Shown here: positions 10,522 through 19,802 of the stretch, piece by piece | How the letters are laid out: every line of letters starts with the position of its first letter | Numbering within the stretch: position 1 is the stretch's first letter | Source: Rhypophila decipiens | Taxonomy: Eukaryota; Ascomycota; Sordariomycetes; Sordariales; Naviculisporaceae | DNA length: 64,000 bases | NCBI GenBank assembly: GCA_033297075.1 | Contig: MU858122.1 | Location: forward strand, 1-64,000 | Direction: 5' to 3' | The notes under the pieces: generated by a model | What the model was told of the DNA's origin: nothing | Databases searched by the model: none | The model's input: only the letters and a program-made list of their open reading frames with translations | Translations under genes and position numbers: made by a program

Positions 10522-10985
10522 CGCTTGACATGACTTGTTGTCTGATTTGATGATTTTAGCTTCTGGTATCGGGCTTCTTATCACTCGCTGACTGGTACTG
10601 GCGGATGCTGGCTGTGATTGTGGCTTTCTAGTGCATCTGTCCGCATCTGACATCGCGTTTTGGACTAGAGCACTTGACAGTTAGAAAATTGATGCTGTGA
10701 TTATGAGAGTCAAAAGACCATATCATCTTGTAAATCACTCCGCCGTTCACATATTGTGGTTGAAGAAAAAACGCACAGTCAATTGAGATGTAGAGGGTTT
10801 GTGATGGCTTGGATGAGGCTCCATGGCGTCGAGGTTATTCACAGTCACATGTCAGCAGTGAGGGACTGATGGGAAGATGTGTTTTTTTGTTCGTCGACTA
10901 ATCCAACACACCAACTTGAGTTACTTGACCTACCTTTTCAAAACTTGCCAAGGGAGGTAGAGGGCAGCGTAGCCATACCTAGCCC
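10522..10985. other. Intergenic, nothing recognised
   Basis: The 5' flank of tRNA-Arg and 3' flank of the phosphoesterase gene lie here. I see no open frame of note, repeat or RNA. Confidence 0.4.
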
Positions 10986-12056
10986 CTATATCTCAACCAC
11001 GATAGGTTCGTTCTGCAAGTGGTTATCCATGCCAGCCACGATCGAGGCGTTGACAAACGTAGTAACGCGGCCTCTGTCCCTCTTCTTTCCAAAAGAGATA
11101 TGTCCCCTCAGCCTCTCCCAAATTCCAAAGAACAGCATCAGAACAATAGTCCGGATCCCGCCCCATCCAATCATGACATCGTCATGCGCCTGTCGCACCC
11201 TGTCCAGGACGACATCCTCCTGGACGCCGTATGCATTGTGGATGTGCCCAAACACGTGAAGTCTAGGCCGGAGCTTGTATATAGCGTCCAAAAGATACGG
11301 GCATCCTGCTCGATGAAAGTCGCGTTTGTCGAGATAGAGATTTGGTGGGCCGTGAGTGATGAGAATCACCGTCTCTTCCTCGTCGTCTTCATCGTTACTG
11401 TTGTAAGTTCTTGACGGTGAAGCTTTGAAGGCCTTGCCCATGCTCCCCACCTTGGACGACCAATTTCTTTCGCCCTCCTCGTCAGTGTACTGAAAGGCCG
11501 AGACGCCGTACTTTGGGGTGCGCGGGCTGCCGAAAATTGTGATCTTGCGCGTTGACGTTTGATTCAGGGGTGATGCCGAACACGGTCGATCATCCTCATT
11601 GCGAAGAACTGGGATCTCGATAGTCGTCCAGGCGTCTTGAAGGTATTCTACAGTGCCCCAATCAAGATCATGCCTGGTCTTGGTCTGGCCGTAGCGACGC
11701 GTGGGGTACTTTTCAAGGAAAGCATCGTCGAGCAGGACGTCATGGTTGCCGGCAATGAGAAATTTGTGTCTATGCGGCTGGGAGGACAGCCACGAGATGC
11801 CGGCTTGGACCTCGTCAAAAGACCCGTTTTCGGTCAGGTCGCCCGAGTGGATGAGGATATCACCTGGTGGGATCACGGGTTGGGTGTTGTGCGTGTCTGA
11901 GATGCAGACTATCTTGATCGGATTTTTGGCCTCCTTCGGCTGCTTTCTTGACGATGAGCTTTTCAGGTAGTTCTCGTGTAAGTCAAGGAGAGCCGCGGTC
12001 AGGCGCCTTCTGCGGCGACCACGCGTCTTGATGCTGGTAAGAGGCTGTGACTGCAT
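10986..12056 (-). CDS. Calcineurin-like metallophosphoesterase, 356 aa
   Basis: This single-exon gene starts at ATG 12056. It carries the full set of metal-binding motifs of the calcineurin-like phosphoesterase fold: SDTHN (53-57), GDLTENG (72-78), GNHD (103-106), THGPP (234-238) and GHIH (270-273). The arrangement resembles the MPPED1/MPPED2-type family, which in fungi are intracellular proteins with phosphodiesterase-like activity of uncertain substrate. An acidic insert (NDEDDEEE, about 221-228) precedes the fourth motif. The N-terminus is basic (RGRRRRR, 12-18) without a signal peptide. A hydrophobic stretch near 303-312 (IVLMLFFGIW) could anchor the C-terminal region. The enzyme class is secure; the substrate is unknown. 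Confidence 0.9.
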   Translation of the reverse strand: MQSQPLTSIKTRGRRRRRLTAALLDLHENYLKSSSSRKQPKEAKNPIKIVCISDTHNTQPVIPPGDILIHSGDLTENGSFDEVQAGISWLSSQPHRHKFLIAGNHDVLLDDAFLEKYPTRRYGQTKTRHDLDWGTVEYLQDAWTTIEIPVLRNEDDRPCSASPLNQTSTRKITIFGSPRTPKYGVSAFQYTDEEGERNWSSKVGSMGKAFKASPSRTYNSNDEDDEEETVILITHGPPNLYLDKRDFHRAGCPYLLDAIYKLRPRLHVFGHIHNAYGVQEDVVLDRVRQAHDDVMIGWGGIRTIVLMLFFGIWERLRGHISFGKKRDRGRVTTFVNASIVAGMDNHLQNEPIVVEI

Positions 12057-12700
12057 TGTTGGTTCTCTATTGTCGTCGACTCAATATGGGCTGCAAACAA
12101 CAATTGGAAAGAAGCAAAGGACAATCAAAACTTGCAAACGCAGCTATTGCGCGGGGTATGTCTTCTTTTGATTGTTCAAAGTTGAGTCTGAAGTTGTTGG
12201 AATGACGCAGCAGTGTTTGCTAGCGTGTATTTGGTAATTTCCCAGGCGGGTCGTGCTTCACCACCCAGCTGGCACCCTCTCAGCCAATCAGAGGCCGGCA
12301 ATCCCCCCTGAGGCGGTATAAGTTGGAAGGAAGGAACAACTTCCTCCACAGAATTCGTCTCAAGACGGAAGATAAGGCTCCCCATAGTCTGAAATTTGCT
12401 CCCATGACTGCAAAAAATGGGACCACGGGGCAGCCTGTCGATAACAATTGTCATATCCCCATGGCAAAGCTCGATAACAATGGGAGGAAAGGCACCATGT
12501 CAGTCCTCGAGACTGGCTTGCCGCAGGGCGGGATGGTCGTATGTTGTCCACAGCAAGGTGTCGACCTCAAATTTCAGATTCCGAGGGACACAGTTGATTT
12601 CGAGATCTGGTACGTTCTCATTGTTTAGAATCATTGGCCTGTGGATGATTAACCTTGACCATCAGAGACTACCCTGAAGCAGTGTCTACTCCCCAAGAAC
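12057..12700. other. Upstream region with possible first exon of the next gene
   Basis: The frame from about 12404 (starting MTAKNGTTGQPVDNN) has a coding-like composition and reaches a candidate donor, GTACGT, at 12610. The acceptor candidate CATCAG lies at 12665. Splicing that pair gives an immediate stop in this frame, so I could not build a convincing join to the open frame that includes 12701. Treat it as an unresolved 5' part of the nucleotidyltransferase-fold gene. Confidence 0.3.
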
Positions 12701-13474
12701 ATGAACGACCTCTACAACCGTATCAAGAGCCATCACCGCGCTCGAAGCAGAAGTCCAGCCTCCGGTCTAGTCATTGGATCTCCACAGGACATCAAGATTG
12801 CGATCCCACGGAACAGGAACGACGATAACGGGCGACCAATCCAGCCGGTGACTCGAGATGTCGATTCGGAGACCATGCGCCGTGGGCTCGATCACGTCTC
12901 GACCTTCCTCGCCAAGCATGGTCGGAGAATCGAGGTGGTCGCTGTAGGCGGAGCAGTCAATACTCTTTTCCTGCACACGCGAGAGAAAACTCACGACATT
13001 GACATCTTCTCCTCCGAGCTCGACAAGCCCTCCCGGATTCTACTCGACGAAGCTGCTCACGATGCGCAGAAAAGGATTCCAGCCCTTGGCACCGACTGGC
13101 TCAACACCGAGACGGAGATGTGGATGACGGGACCGGCAGAGAATGATCTCACCCATGCGGCGGCCGAGCAAAACGTCCGCCTCTATGAGGGCCAAGGATT
13201 GATCGTCTATCTGGCGCCGTGGGACTACGCCTTCACAGGCAAAGTCCATAGAATCCAAACCGGTGGCGGGAACGTCCGCGACTACGATCTTGCCGATGCT
13301 GCTCACTACATGCACCAATACATCCTTGCTCATTCCAACCGCCCTGTGAAAGCTGGGATGATTCAAGAGTGGGCCAAGAAGTGGCGAGGGTATGAGGTCA
13401 AGGCGAGCATACTTGCTCGCATACAGATTGAGTACAAGCGTCACTACGGAGGACACAAGGCTATGGATTTGTGA
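12701..13474 (+). CDS. Nucleotidyltransferase-fold protein, 257 aa or longer
   Basis: The frame is open upstream of ATG 12701 (TTLKQCLLPKN precedes it), so an upstream exon is possible. The core signature is GGAVN (83-87) followed by THDIDIF (97-103). This is the G-G...D-x-D pattern of the minimal nucleotidyltransferase superfamily, with D99 and D101 as the predicted metal ligands. The C-terminal half is helical and includes LADAAHYMHQYI, where such proteins place a substrate-binding or regulatory helix. Members range from antitoxin-like transferases to aminoglycoside transferases; fungal versions are mostly uncharacterised. I infer a nucleotidyl or AMP transfer activity but cannot name the substrate. 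Confidence 0.65.
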   Translation: MNDLYNRIKSHHRARSRSPASGLVIGSPQDIKIAIPRNRNDDNGRPIQPVTRDVDSETMRRGLDHVSTFLAKHGRRIEVVAVGGAVNTLFLHTREKTHDIDIFSSELDKPSRILLDEAAHDAQKRIPALGTDWLNTETEMWMTGPAENDLTHAAAEQNVRLYEGQGLIVYLAPWDYAFTGKVHRIQTGGGNVRDYDLADAAHYMHQYILAHSNRPVKAGMIQEWAKKWRGYEVKASILARIQIEYKRHYGGHKAMDL

Positions 13475-13554
13475 TGAGTAAGTTCACTTGATGTGAGATC
13501 AAGGTCAAAGGTTGTGGTTGGACCGTTATTATATAGCACGTTGCTAACAACATA

Positions 13555-13711
13555 GGCGCCTAGTATTCAGGCACCACCACTCTCGTATACAGGCACCAGT
13601 CCAATTTCACTTTCTCAGGGCATTTATTCCAACTACCTGGTAGTCAAGGCATTTATTCTAGCCAGCCAAGGCCTCTATTACAACAAGAGTAGTGCCTGTA
13701 TATTGGGCGCC
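13555..13711 (-). mobile_element. Complete 157-bp minisatellite-bearing element with TIRs and TSD (copy 4)
   Basis: The left end GGCGCCTAGTATTCAGGCAC (13555-13574) and right end GTGCCTGTATATTGGGCGCC (13692-13711) are inverted repeats matching at 17 of 20 positions. Immediately outside are ACAACATA on the left and ACAACATC on the right, a 7-of-8 target duplication. Eight-base duplications with short TIRs are the hallmark of hAT-superfamily elements. The interior is a subterminal ATACAGGCACCAGTCC block plus about three tandem units of the AAGGCATTTATTCTAGCC type. At 157 bp it has no coding capacity and would depend on a transposase elsewhere. This copy defines the family's ends. Confidence 0.8.
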
Positions 13712-15165
13712 ACAACATCTAAGTCAAGGACCAACAAAGGTGCTTAGGGCCACCATGTCTGTGCATGTATTGGAGGGACCAGGCACTACTCATTGCATGA
13801 TGGTTGTCTTGGTTAGATCAATCGCTATTTGTTAGCCATGGCTATTGGTCTTGGGTCATTGTTGTCACCAGTCACAGAACCGTCTTGCAAGAAGTAATCG
13901 ATCACTGCTTACAGCCATTACATAACATTGCAAGATGCTGTCGCCGTGTCCTTGGCCAATTGAAGTCACATCGTAGGAGCTTGATGGACTCTTGTCGTAT
14001 GACGCCAAGTTGTGAGTTCACCGTGGATCCGTATATGCAATATACACAAAAGGACGTCTCTCTGCCAAGCCTCACCTTTAATATAAAGCTTCATCTATTC
14101 AACTACCACCTACCCCGGACGCTCCCGCCTCGCAACCCGCACCAAGAGGCTCGCTTCCATCGTTGCGGGCTTTTGGCTAAATATGGCTCTACCAAGAAGC
14201 CCCATTTTCTTCCGCCATGTTCGAACCGACGACCGGTTTCGCGGGTCTCAAGTCCCGATTTTCGTTGCCGGCTCAACACCCTCAGCGGCCTTTTTTATAC
14301 AACAAAGTCCCCTAACCTTTTGTCTGGGAGCATTTGGGCTACCGAAGGATGGGCGGGCGGTTCGGTCCTCGTCGGTTGCTCACTCCACCACGGAAGTCCG
14401 GAACTCTAGTGTGTGTAGCCGAACCAGTACCCAGGGACGACCAGCCTAACAGGGAGAAAAAAGTCGCCCAGGATCGCGATACCCGAGTGAGAAAACTTCC
14501 GATTCCGCTCGCTCGCTTAGACTGACTGACAGCTTCTCAAGATCCCACTTATACTCGGGTCGTCCAGACCCACAATAAGAACAGCAAGACTGGAGATGAT
14601 CGTGATAAGAGTTTCTCAGGTCGTACCAGATACGGCTTAATTTACCAAGACTCCCACGTCAATATAGACAAGAACGGCCTCGAGTCGCGCTCCAATGAGG
14701 CGTCATGATATGGTCAGGATATCCACCGTGTATGGGTACCCAGGTCGTATATGATGCAGCCAACAATAACGCATGACCTGGTAACAGGGAGATTAGTTAC
14801 TAGACGAGGCTTCTATTCCTGGAATCATTTGTGTAAATTGTAGAGTAAGTGGGCCGGTGGCTTGCTATCTTGTTGCTTGTCGGGACCGCTCCGACATCGT
14901 ATGTAGGGGATTTTTGGTACAGGATGTTGAAAGAGACAAGGGGCCAGCCGGGTCGATGAAGATCCAGACCCGGTATTCGTTTTCCTGGTTAGAGTCTTGC
15001 TCGCGGTCTTGTCTATATAAACAGGTGGCCCCTCCCCGGTTCGTTCCCTTGGTGGTGATCTCTTTTCAACATCTGATTTGCATTATACTCGACAAACTCT
15101 TTACATATACGAGTTTGAGTGCACAACGAACGAGAATCTTGACATACAAGCGCACAGTAGCAACG
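13712..15165. other. Intergenic upstream region of the GH45 gene
   Basis: No gene is supported; the longest open frame (13804-14409) lacks any domain or coding character. The GC-rich stretch 14110-14530 contains several short inverted segments and a GGGCTTTTGGCTAA string that resembles the 5' end of U2 snRNA. The invariant branch-site-pairing sequence of U2 is absent, so no RNA gene is called. The last 150 bp form the promoter of the endoglucanase. Confidence 0.45.
15014..15021 (+). promoter_or_regulatory. TATA box of the GH45 gene
   Basis: TATATAAA lies 145 bp upstream of the ATG, followed by a pyrimidine-rich tract. The position fits a TATA-driven, inducible secreted-enzyme promoter with a leader of roughly 100-120 nt. 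Confidence 0.55.
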
Positions 15166-16392
15166 ATGGTGTCTTCGACCTTGGCCCTCTTGGCCTCCCT
15201 CCTCTCGGCGCCCCTGAGCGTAAATGCCATCTCAGGCAAGTCCTACACAGCATGGGACTGGTAAGTCTTGTCAACCTTTCTCACTCATCGGGTCATCATC
15301 TACAAGACATTCTTTACTAACAATCCACAGCTGCAAACCAGCATGCGGCGATAGCGGCGTCGCCGGCGCCTACAACCGCCTTACCATGATGTGAGTTTCA
15401 TCCAACCCAACATCCATCAAGTGAAAAAAGCAACTGAACAACAAAACCCACAGCGGCGCCCCCAAAGTCTGCAACATCAACAACGACCCCCTCGGCCTAT
15501 CAGCCGGCCTAACCGCAGCCCCAGGATGCGGCCAAGGCGGTACGTCGTTTAAATACCCTACCTACTCCTCCGACTTTTCCCATCCATCCTTCAGTGTAAC
15601 CCTGGAGATATGAACTCCGCAATTTCATTTACTCACACAAGTCCAACACATAACCCGTACACCCGGTAGCGAGCGAGATGGAACAACTAACAATGATGAA
15701 TGGGTTGGTTCTGTAATGTGTAGGAAACGCCTACCTATGCGACATCTACGCGCCCGTGCCGGTTTCGGAACAGCTATCCTACGGCTTCGCCATCATGCGC
15801 GACAAGACCTCGTGCTGCAAGTGCTTCGAGCTCACGTGGAAGTCGGGGACCCCTGCGGCGGGTAAGAAGATGCAGGTGCAGATTATCAATATCGGGGTAT
15901 GTTCATTCTCACCTGCCCATCATACATTTCTCTTTTTCTTGCCCTGGAATTTATGTTTTGGGCTTGGCAGCACCGTTGGAGGAATTATCAAGTCGGTACA
16001 AGTATGACAGCGTGTTACTAATGGAGGTTAAACAAAAACAGGGCGACAAAACAACCAGCTCCGCAAACGACCTCATCATCTACACCCCCGGCGGCGGCGT
16101 CGGCCCGGTATACGACGGGTGCCGTCAGCAATATGGTAAATCATGGTAAGGCCACCTTATACCTTTTCTACTTTCGAGGTCAGTCTAGAAGCTAACCGTG
16201 ACGGACTACAGGGGCCGAACAATCGGAGGCGTGTCCAGCCGCGACGAATGCGCCAATCTCCCGCAGAACCTCCAGGCCGGCTGCTACTGGCGCTGGAACT
16301 GGGCCCGTGGCGACGTCAACAGCTGGGGCATCGACTACAAGGCGATTGCTTGCCCCAAGAGGTTGGAGGATATTTCGGGTTGCTCGGCTTAG
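15166..16392 (+). CDS. GH45 endo-beta-1,4-glucanase, secreted, 232 aa, six exons
   Basis: The coding sequence is join(15166..15260, 15331..15390, 15454..15539, 15724..15896, 16042..16145, 16212..16392); all introns are GT..AG and the sum is 233 codons. Residues 1-21 are a signal peptide. The mature protein opens with the GH45 signature YTAWDCCKPAC, where D31 is the first catalytic acid. NDLIIYTPGGGVG supplies the second (D148). GGVSSRDEC and AGCYWRWNW match later conserved blocks. The enzyme cleaves internal beta-1,4 bonds in cellulose by inversion. There is no carbohydrate-binding module: the protein ends at the catalytic domain (SGCSA). Cysteine content fits the disulfide-rich family fold. 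It stands alone, flanked downstream by a dispersed element. Confidence 0.93.
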
Positions 16393-16744
16393 ATGGGAAG
16401 GAGGATATTGTGGGGATGGGTATTGGGGATATATGATGGCTGGTTGTTTTAGCGCATGAAGAGAAGCTCCAAGAGAATGGGTGGTTGGTAGATTGATAAT
16501 GCTACTCAAATTTGGACGAAGGAGTTGCTTGACTTTGCAATGTATGAGCCTATGAGGTCGTATTGTAGTATGAGATGATGGCATCAAAACTGAGGCAGGT
16601 TGATGATATCTGGCGTGGCCTATTGTGCGGAGAGTGCCTAAGGTATAGCTAGGAAACAAGTAACTGGTGTTCACCACCTTCCTTGTACTGTATGGTAAGT
16701 GGGTCGATCGGCCTCTGACATCCGGAGCAGAAATCGTGTGCTCA

Positions 16745-16910
16745 GATTGGGCTTGACCTCTTGAATATGTGCCTTGACTGACTAGAACGAGTGCCCTGGC
16801 TGGCTGGAATAAATGACTTGACTGCCTAGAATAGAAGTCTTGATAGGTTGCAATAGATGCCTTTAATAGGCCAAAAGTCAAATTTGACTGGTGCCTGTTT
16901 ATCAGGCCCC
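16745..16910 (+). mobile_element. Dispersed minisatellite-bearing element, copy 5
   Basis: About five units of the GACTGGCTGGAATAAATGCCTT type are followed by the subterminal block AAGTCAAATTTGACTGGTGCC and a right end, GTGCCTGTTTATCAGGCCCC, at 16891-16910. The end is a sequence variant of the family terminus (GGCCCC instead of GGCGCC), shared in part with the copy at 49296. The left terminus is not readable. The copy ends 11 bp before the stop codon of the HET gene on the other strand, so it probably overlaps that gene's 3' untranslated region. Confidence 0.6.
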
Positions 16911-16921
16911 CTTGAGAGAAT

Positions 16922-19008
16922 TCACTCAAAACCTCGTTTCCTGAAGCTTAAAAGGAAATCCCCTCCAAAGATTTCTATCCTCTGCACCTCTCCCTCATGT
17001 TGCGCCACCCACTCTTCTATCACACGGGGTTCGTCATGGTCCTCAAGCCCGTCTTTCCACGCCGGCACCCACTCACCGGAGGGACTGACCCGGCCCCGGA
17101 TAATAGCAGCGGTTCCCACCAGCACATAGCCTCCTTCGGCTGCCTCCCGTTTTCGAAGCATAAACATGCCCATTCCACCATGGATAATCCAGATGCCATC
17201 TCCTGTCCCTACCATTCCTTCAGTTTTAATCTGATACTCTCCCACCTCAAAGACGTTGAACCCTAGGTCCTTATGATACTGGCGCCCAACAGTGGCAATG
17301 TGGAGAGCATCAACAACAAGAATCTTCCACTGGGACCTCGAGACGTCCTGGATGAGTTTGTGACTGTGAAGGTCAGGTATCTGAGGCAGTCTCTGCACAG
17401 GTCTTTCCATCTGATAGGAAATTACCCAGAGTCCGGGGTCTGCCCAGTCTGGGGCCCAAGATGGCAGGTTCGCCTTGGCGAGCTCTCTCTTGCCGCTGGT
17501 CGGAGCAAAGATGAGAACAACCAAGTCCAGGCCGTGTTGCTCTGCCTCTGGGCCTTCTTCTCCCCCCCAAACTTTGTTCGCCTCTAAAAGCTTCTCCGTA
17601 ATATCTGTATATACTTTCCAGATGGTGTTGTCGGGGCTGTAGTCAGCGATTACGTCGGCGGTGATGCGTGATAAACCGCAAAAGGCGTACAACATGTCCC
17701 GAGGGTCTGTGGTTTTGAAACCTAGCGTCGAGGCTTTTGCAAGGTGGCCGAGGAACTCTGGCTGGTAAGGATCCGAAAGCCACGCGCGCAAGGTGTATCT
17801 CGGAGTGAGAAATTCCATTGGGATCTCATGCTTCGACATGTGGTGGGTTGAACGGATGATGGACTTTTTGATGGCGTCGGTTATCATGTTGATTTCAGAG
17901 CTCATGGGAGACTTCAGCCTCATGGCCCTCATTTCTTCAGGTTCGTCGTACTCTTAGCTATAATGGTGCCACACACAGCACCAAATGATGAAGGGTTGAA
18001 GATCGAGCAAAGGGAGACACTCAGACCCACAGACAAAATAAACCTTCTCTGAAACAACAAACTCTTGGAAGACCTGGAACAGAGTCAATGTTAGCTTCTG
18101 CTCGACATCTGTTCGTGGCTTTGCACATTAGGTTGGAGGATACTCACCCAGGCACGACTCCACCATTTTGCATCAAAGAGCGTATCCATAAACTTCGTCA
18201 CTCGTGGTAATCCTCTCACAACGGGGTGATCGGGAGAGTTGTATATCAAGCCTAGGAGGCACTCGAATACCAGCGGATCCCAACCCATCTCGCCCCCTTC
18301 AACCTCCCGACGGGGCGGCGGGCCACCCGGAGGGATCGACTGGGACTGCAGATAATCCCAAGCAGGCCGAATTGCCTCGATTCCCTCCCGTGCATCGAGC
18401 ATAGGTGCTTCGAGGGTAGATAATACAACATACGTATTCGCAGCGTTCTATATCCTGCGCATGAATCCCACTTGGTGAGACTTTTCCGGGTAGTCAAGCT
18501 GGTTGATACATGCCTGGTCGGTCCAGACCAGATTTCCACTTGGCGCTTCTTGGTCATGATGACATCGGAACCCGTCGAGTGCATGCTCAAGATTCGCGAA
18601 TGCGTTGAACCAGTGGCCATCGATCATGATCCGCCTCGTCTGGAGCGCGCTGCCAGCACAGTAAGACAGAGCCGAGTATTTCTTGGTTATGTCGTCGAGA
18701 CTGAGACGTTCGACGAGTTCGCAGCATATGAAGGACTCTTCCGGGGTGCCCTCATCATCGAGATTGAGCTTTGCTGCATCGGTCTCGCCTTCGAGCCATG
18801 CCGGGAAGACGGATGCTAGCTCGCTGATGGTAAGCCTGGCTGGGTGAACACGTAGAAGTCGGATCTCGCGTTTGCCTGGATCCAGAGATTGATAACGGCG
18901 ACCTTTGTAGAATGTCTCGTTCCCGGGTGTCGTGAAGATATCCTTCTCGGGCGGAGGAGATGGCTGGGAAGGAATGTTGCAGTCGGAACTGGGTGGGCCA
19001 TAGTTCAT
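16922..19008 (-). pseudogene. HET-domain protein gene with two in-frame stops (670 codons)
   Basis: The structure complement(16922..18073, 18148..19008), with one 74-bp intron (GTGAGT..CCAG), gives a single continuous frame of 671 codons including the terminator. Residues about 105-190 form a HET domain (YSALSYCAG, then NLEHAL, then LVWTDQACINQLDYPEKS), followed by WWSRAWVFQEF. HET proteins trigger programmed cell death in heterokaryon incompatibility. Two internal stops interrupt it: TAG at 18448-18450 (codon 187) and TAA at 17954-17956 (codon 327). There is no frameshift, and the 300 codons downstream remain well formed (LPSWAPDWADPGLW). The first stop occupies the column of the conserved Tyr of the HET consensus (RRI-stop-NAA). 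It may be a recent pseudogene, an inactive allele or a recoded gene. The domain call is secure. Confidence 0.85.
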
Positions 19009-19802
19009 GATTGTAGGCCGGGTTTAATTCGATTCGCAGATGATGTTAGGGTTTCTTATGATCTTGGGTGTCAATTGAGTTTAGGTAGTTGAAAGAATGA
19101 AGTAATTGGAACCTTCATTTTTCGTTGTTAGAGATGTGGTCGGCAGTGAGTTGCGGGGATGAGTTGACGCCTGCCGTAACGTCCAGCTGGCTGCGCACTC
19201 CTCCAGCAGCCAAAGGAGACCCAAGCTACTGTAGCTGTAGATGGAATGGCTGGATTGGCCGTGCTGTCGGTTCAGCCAATCCTGGGTATGAGGTGAGACG
19301 TACAGTGAATGTGAATGAATGAGTGAGAGTGAGCCTCTCATTGTCAGAATTGATAATAGCTTCATTAAAAAAATGCGATTGAATCATCAATGTGTGAGAT
19401 TGATCAGATGATCGAGCAAAAGTCTTTTCTTTCCAGTCCATAGATACAATCGCAGAATGATCTGCCGAGGGAGTGGGAGAGGACATGAATGAGTGGATGA
19501 GTAAGCGCCTGGGCCCTGGTTCTGGTATGGTGAGCCAGGGTCCAAATAGCGGGGTGGGGATAAGCAGGGGGCGACAGTTAGCGGGTCTCCCGCAAATTCA
19601 GGTGTCGCGAAATCCATCCACCCGCTGGCGTCAGCTCCTTCTCCCATACAATCCAGCCGGTGAGACTCACACCGGGAAACTCTACACCGACTTCACAAGC
19701 ACAATGACACAAGCGCAGTAGCTGTGAAATGAGAAGGCCATGGTCAAGATGAGATTGAGAACTCTGAACCGCAAACCACTATGAGAGAAATGAGTCGGAG
19801 AA
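19009..19802. other. Divergent intergenic region between HET gene and permease
   Basis: The two genes are divergent and share this 0.8 kb. I see no gene. AT-poor sequence with GATA-like motifs (TGATAA at 19348, AGATAC at 19443) could serve nitrogen control of the permease, but such short motifs occur by chance. Confidence 0.35.

Noticed and set aside
14156..14200. Possible U2 snRNA 5' end
   Set aside because: Only about 14 bases match; the invariant GTAGTATC-type branch-site-pairing sequence and Sm site are absent.
13804..14409. 201-codon open frame
   Set aside because: It starts next to repeat DNA, lacks a domain and coding character, and overlaps the GC-rich structured stretch.
18472..18819. 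115-codon plus-strand frame
   Set aside because: It is antisense to the HET domain exon and has no independent support.
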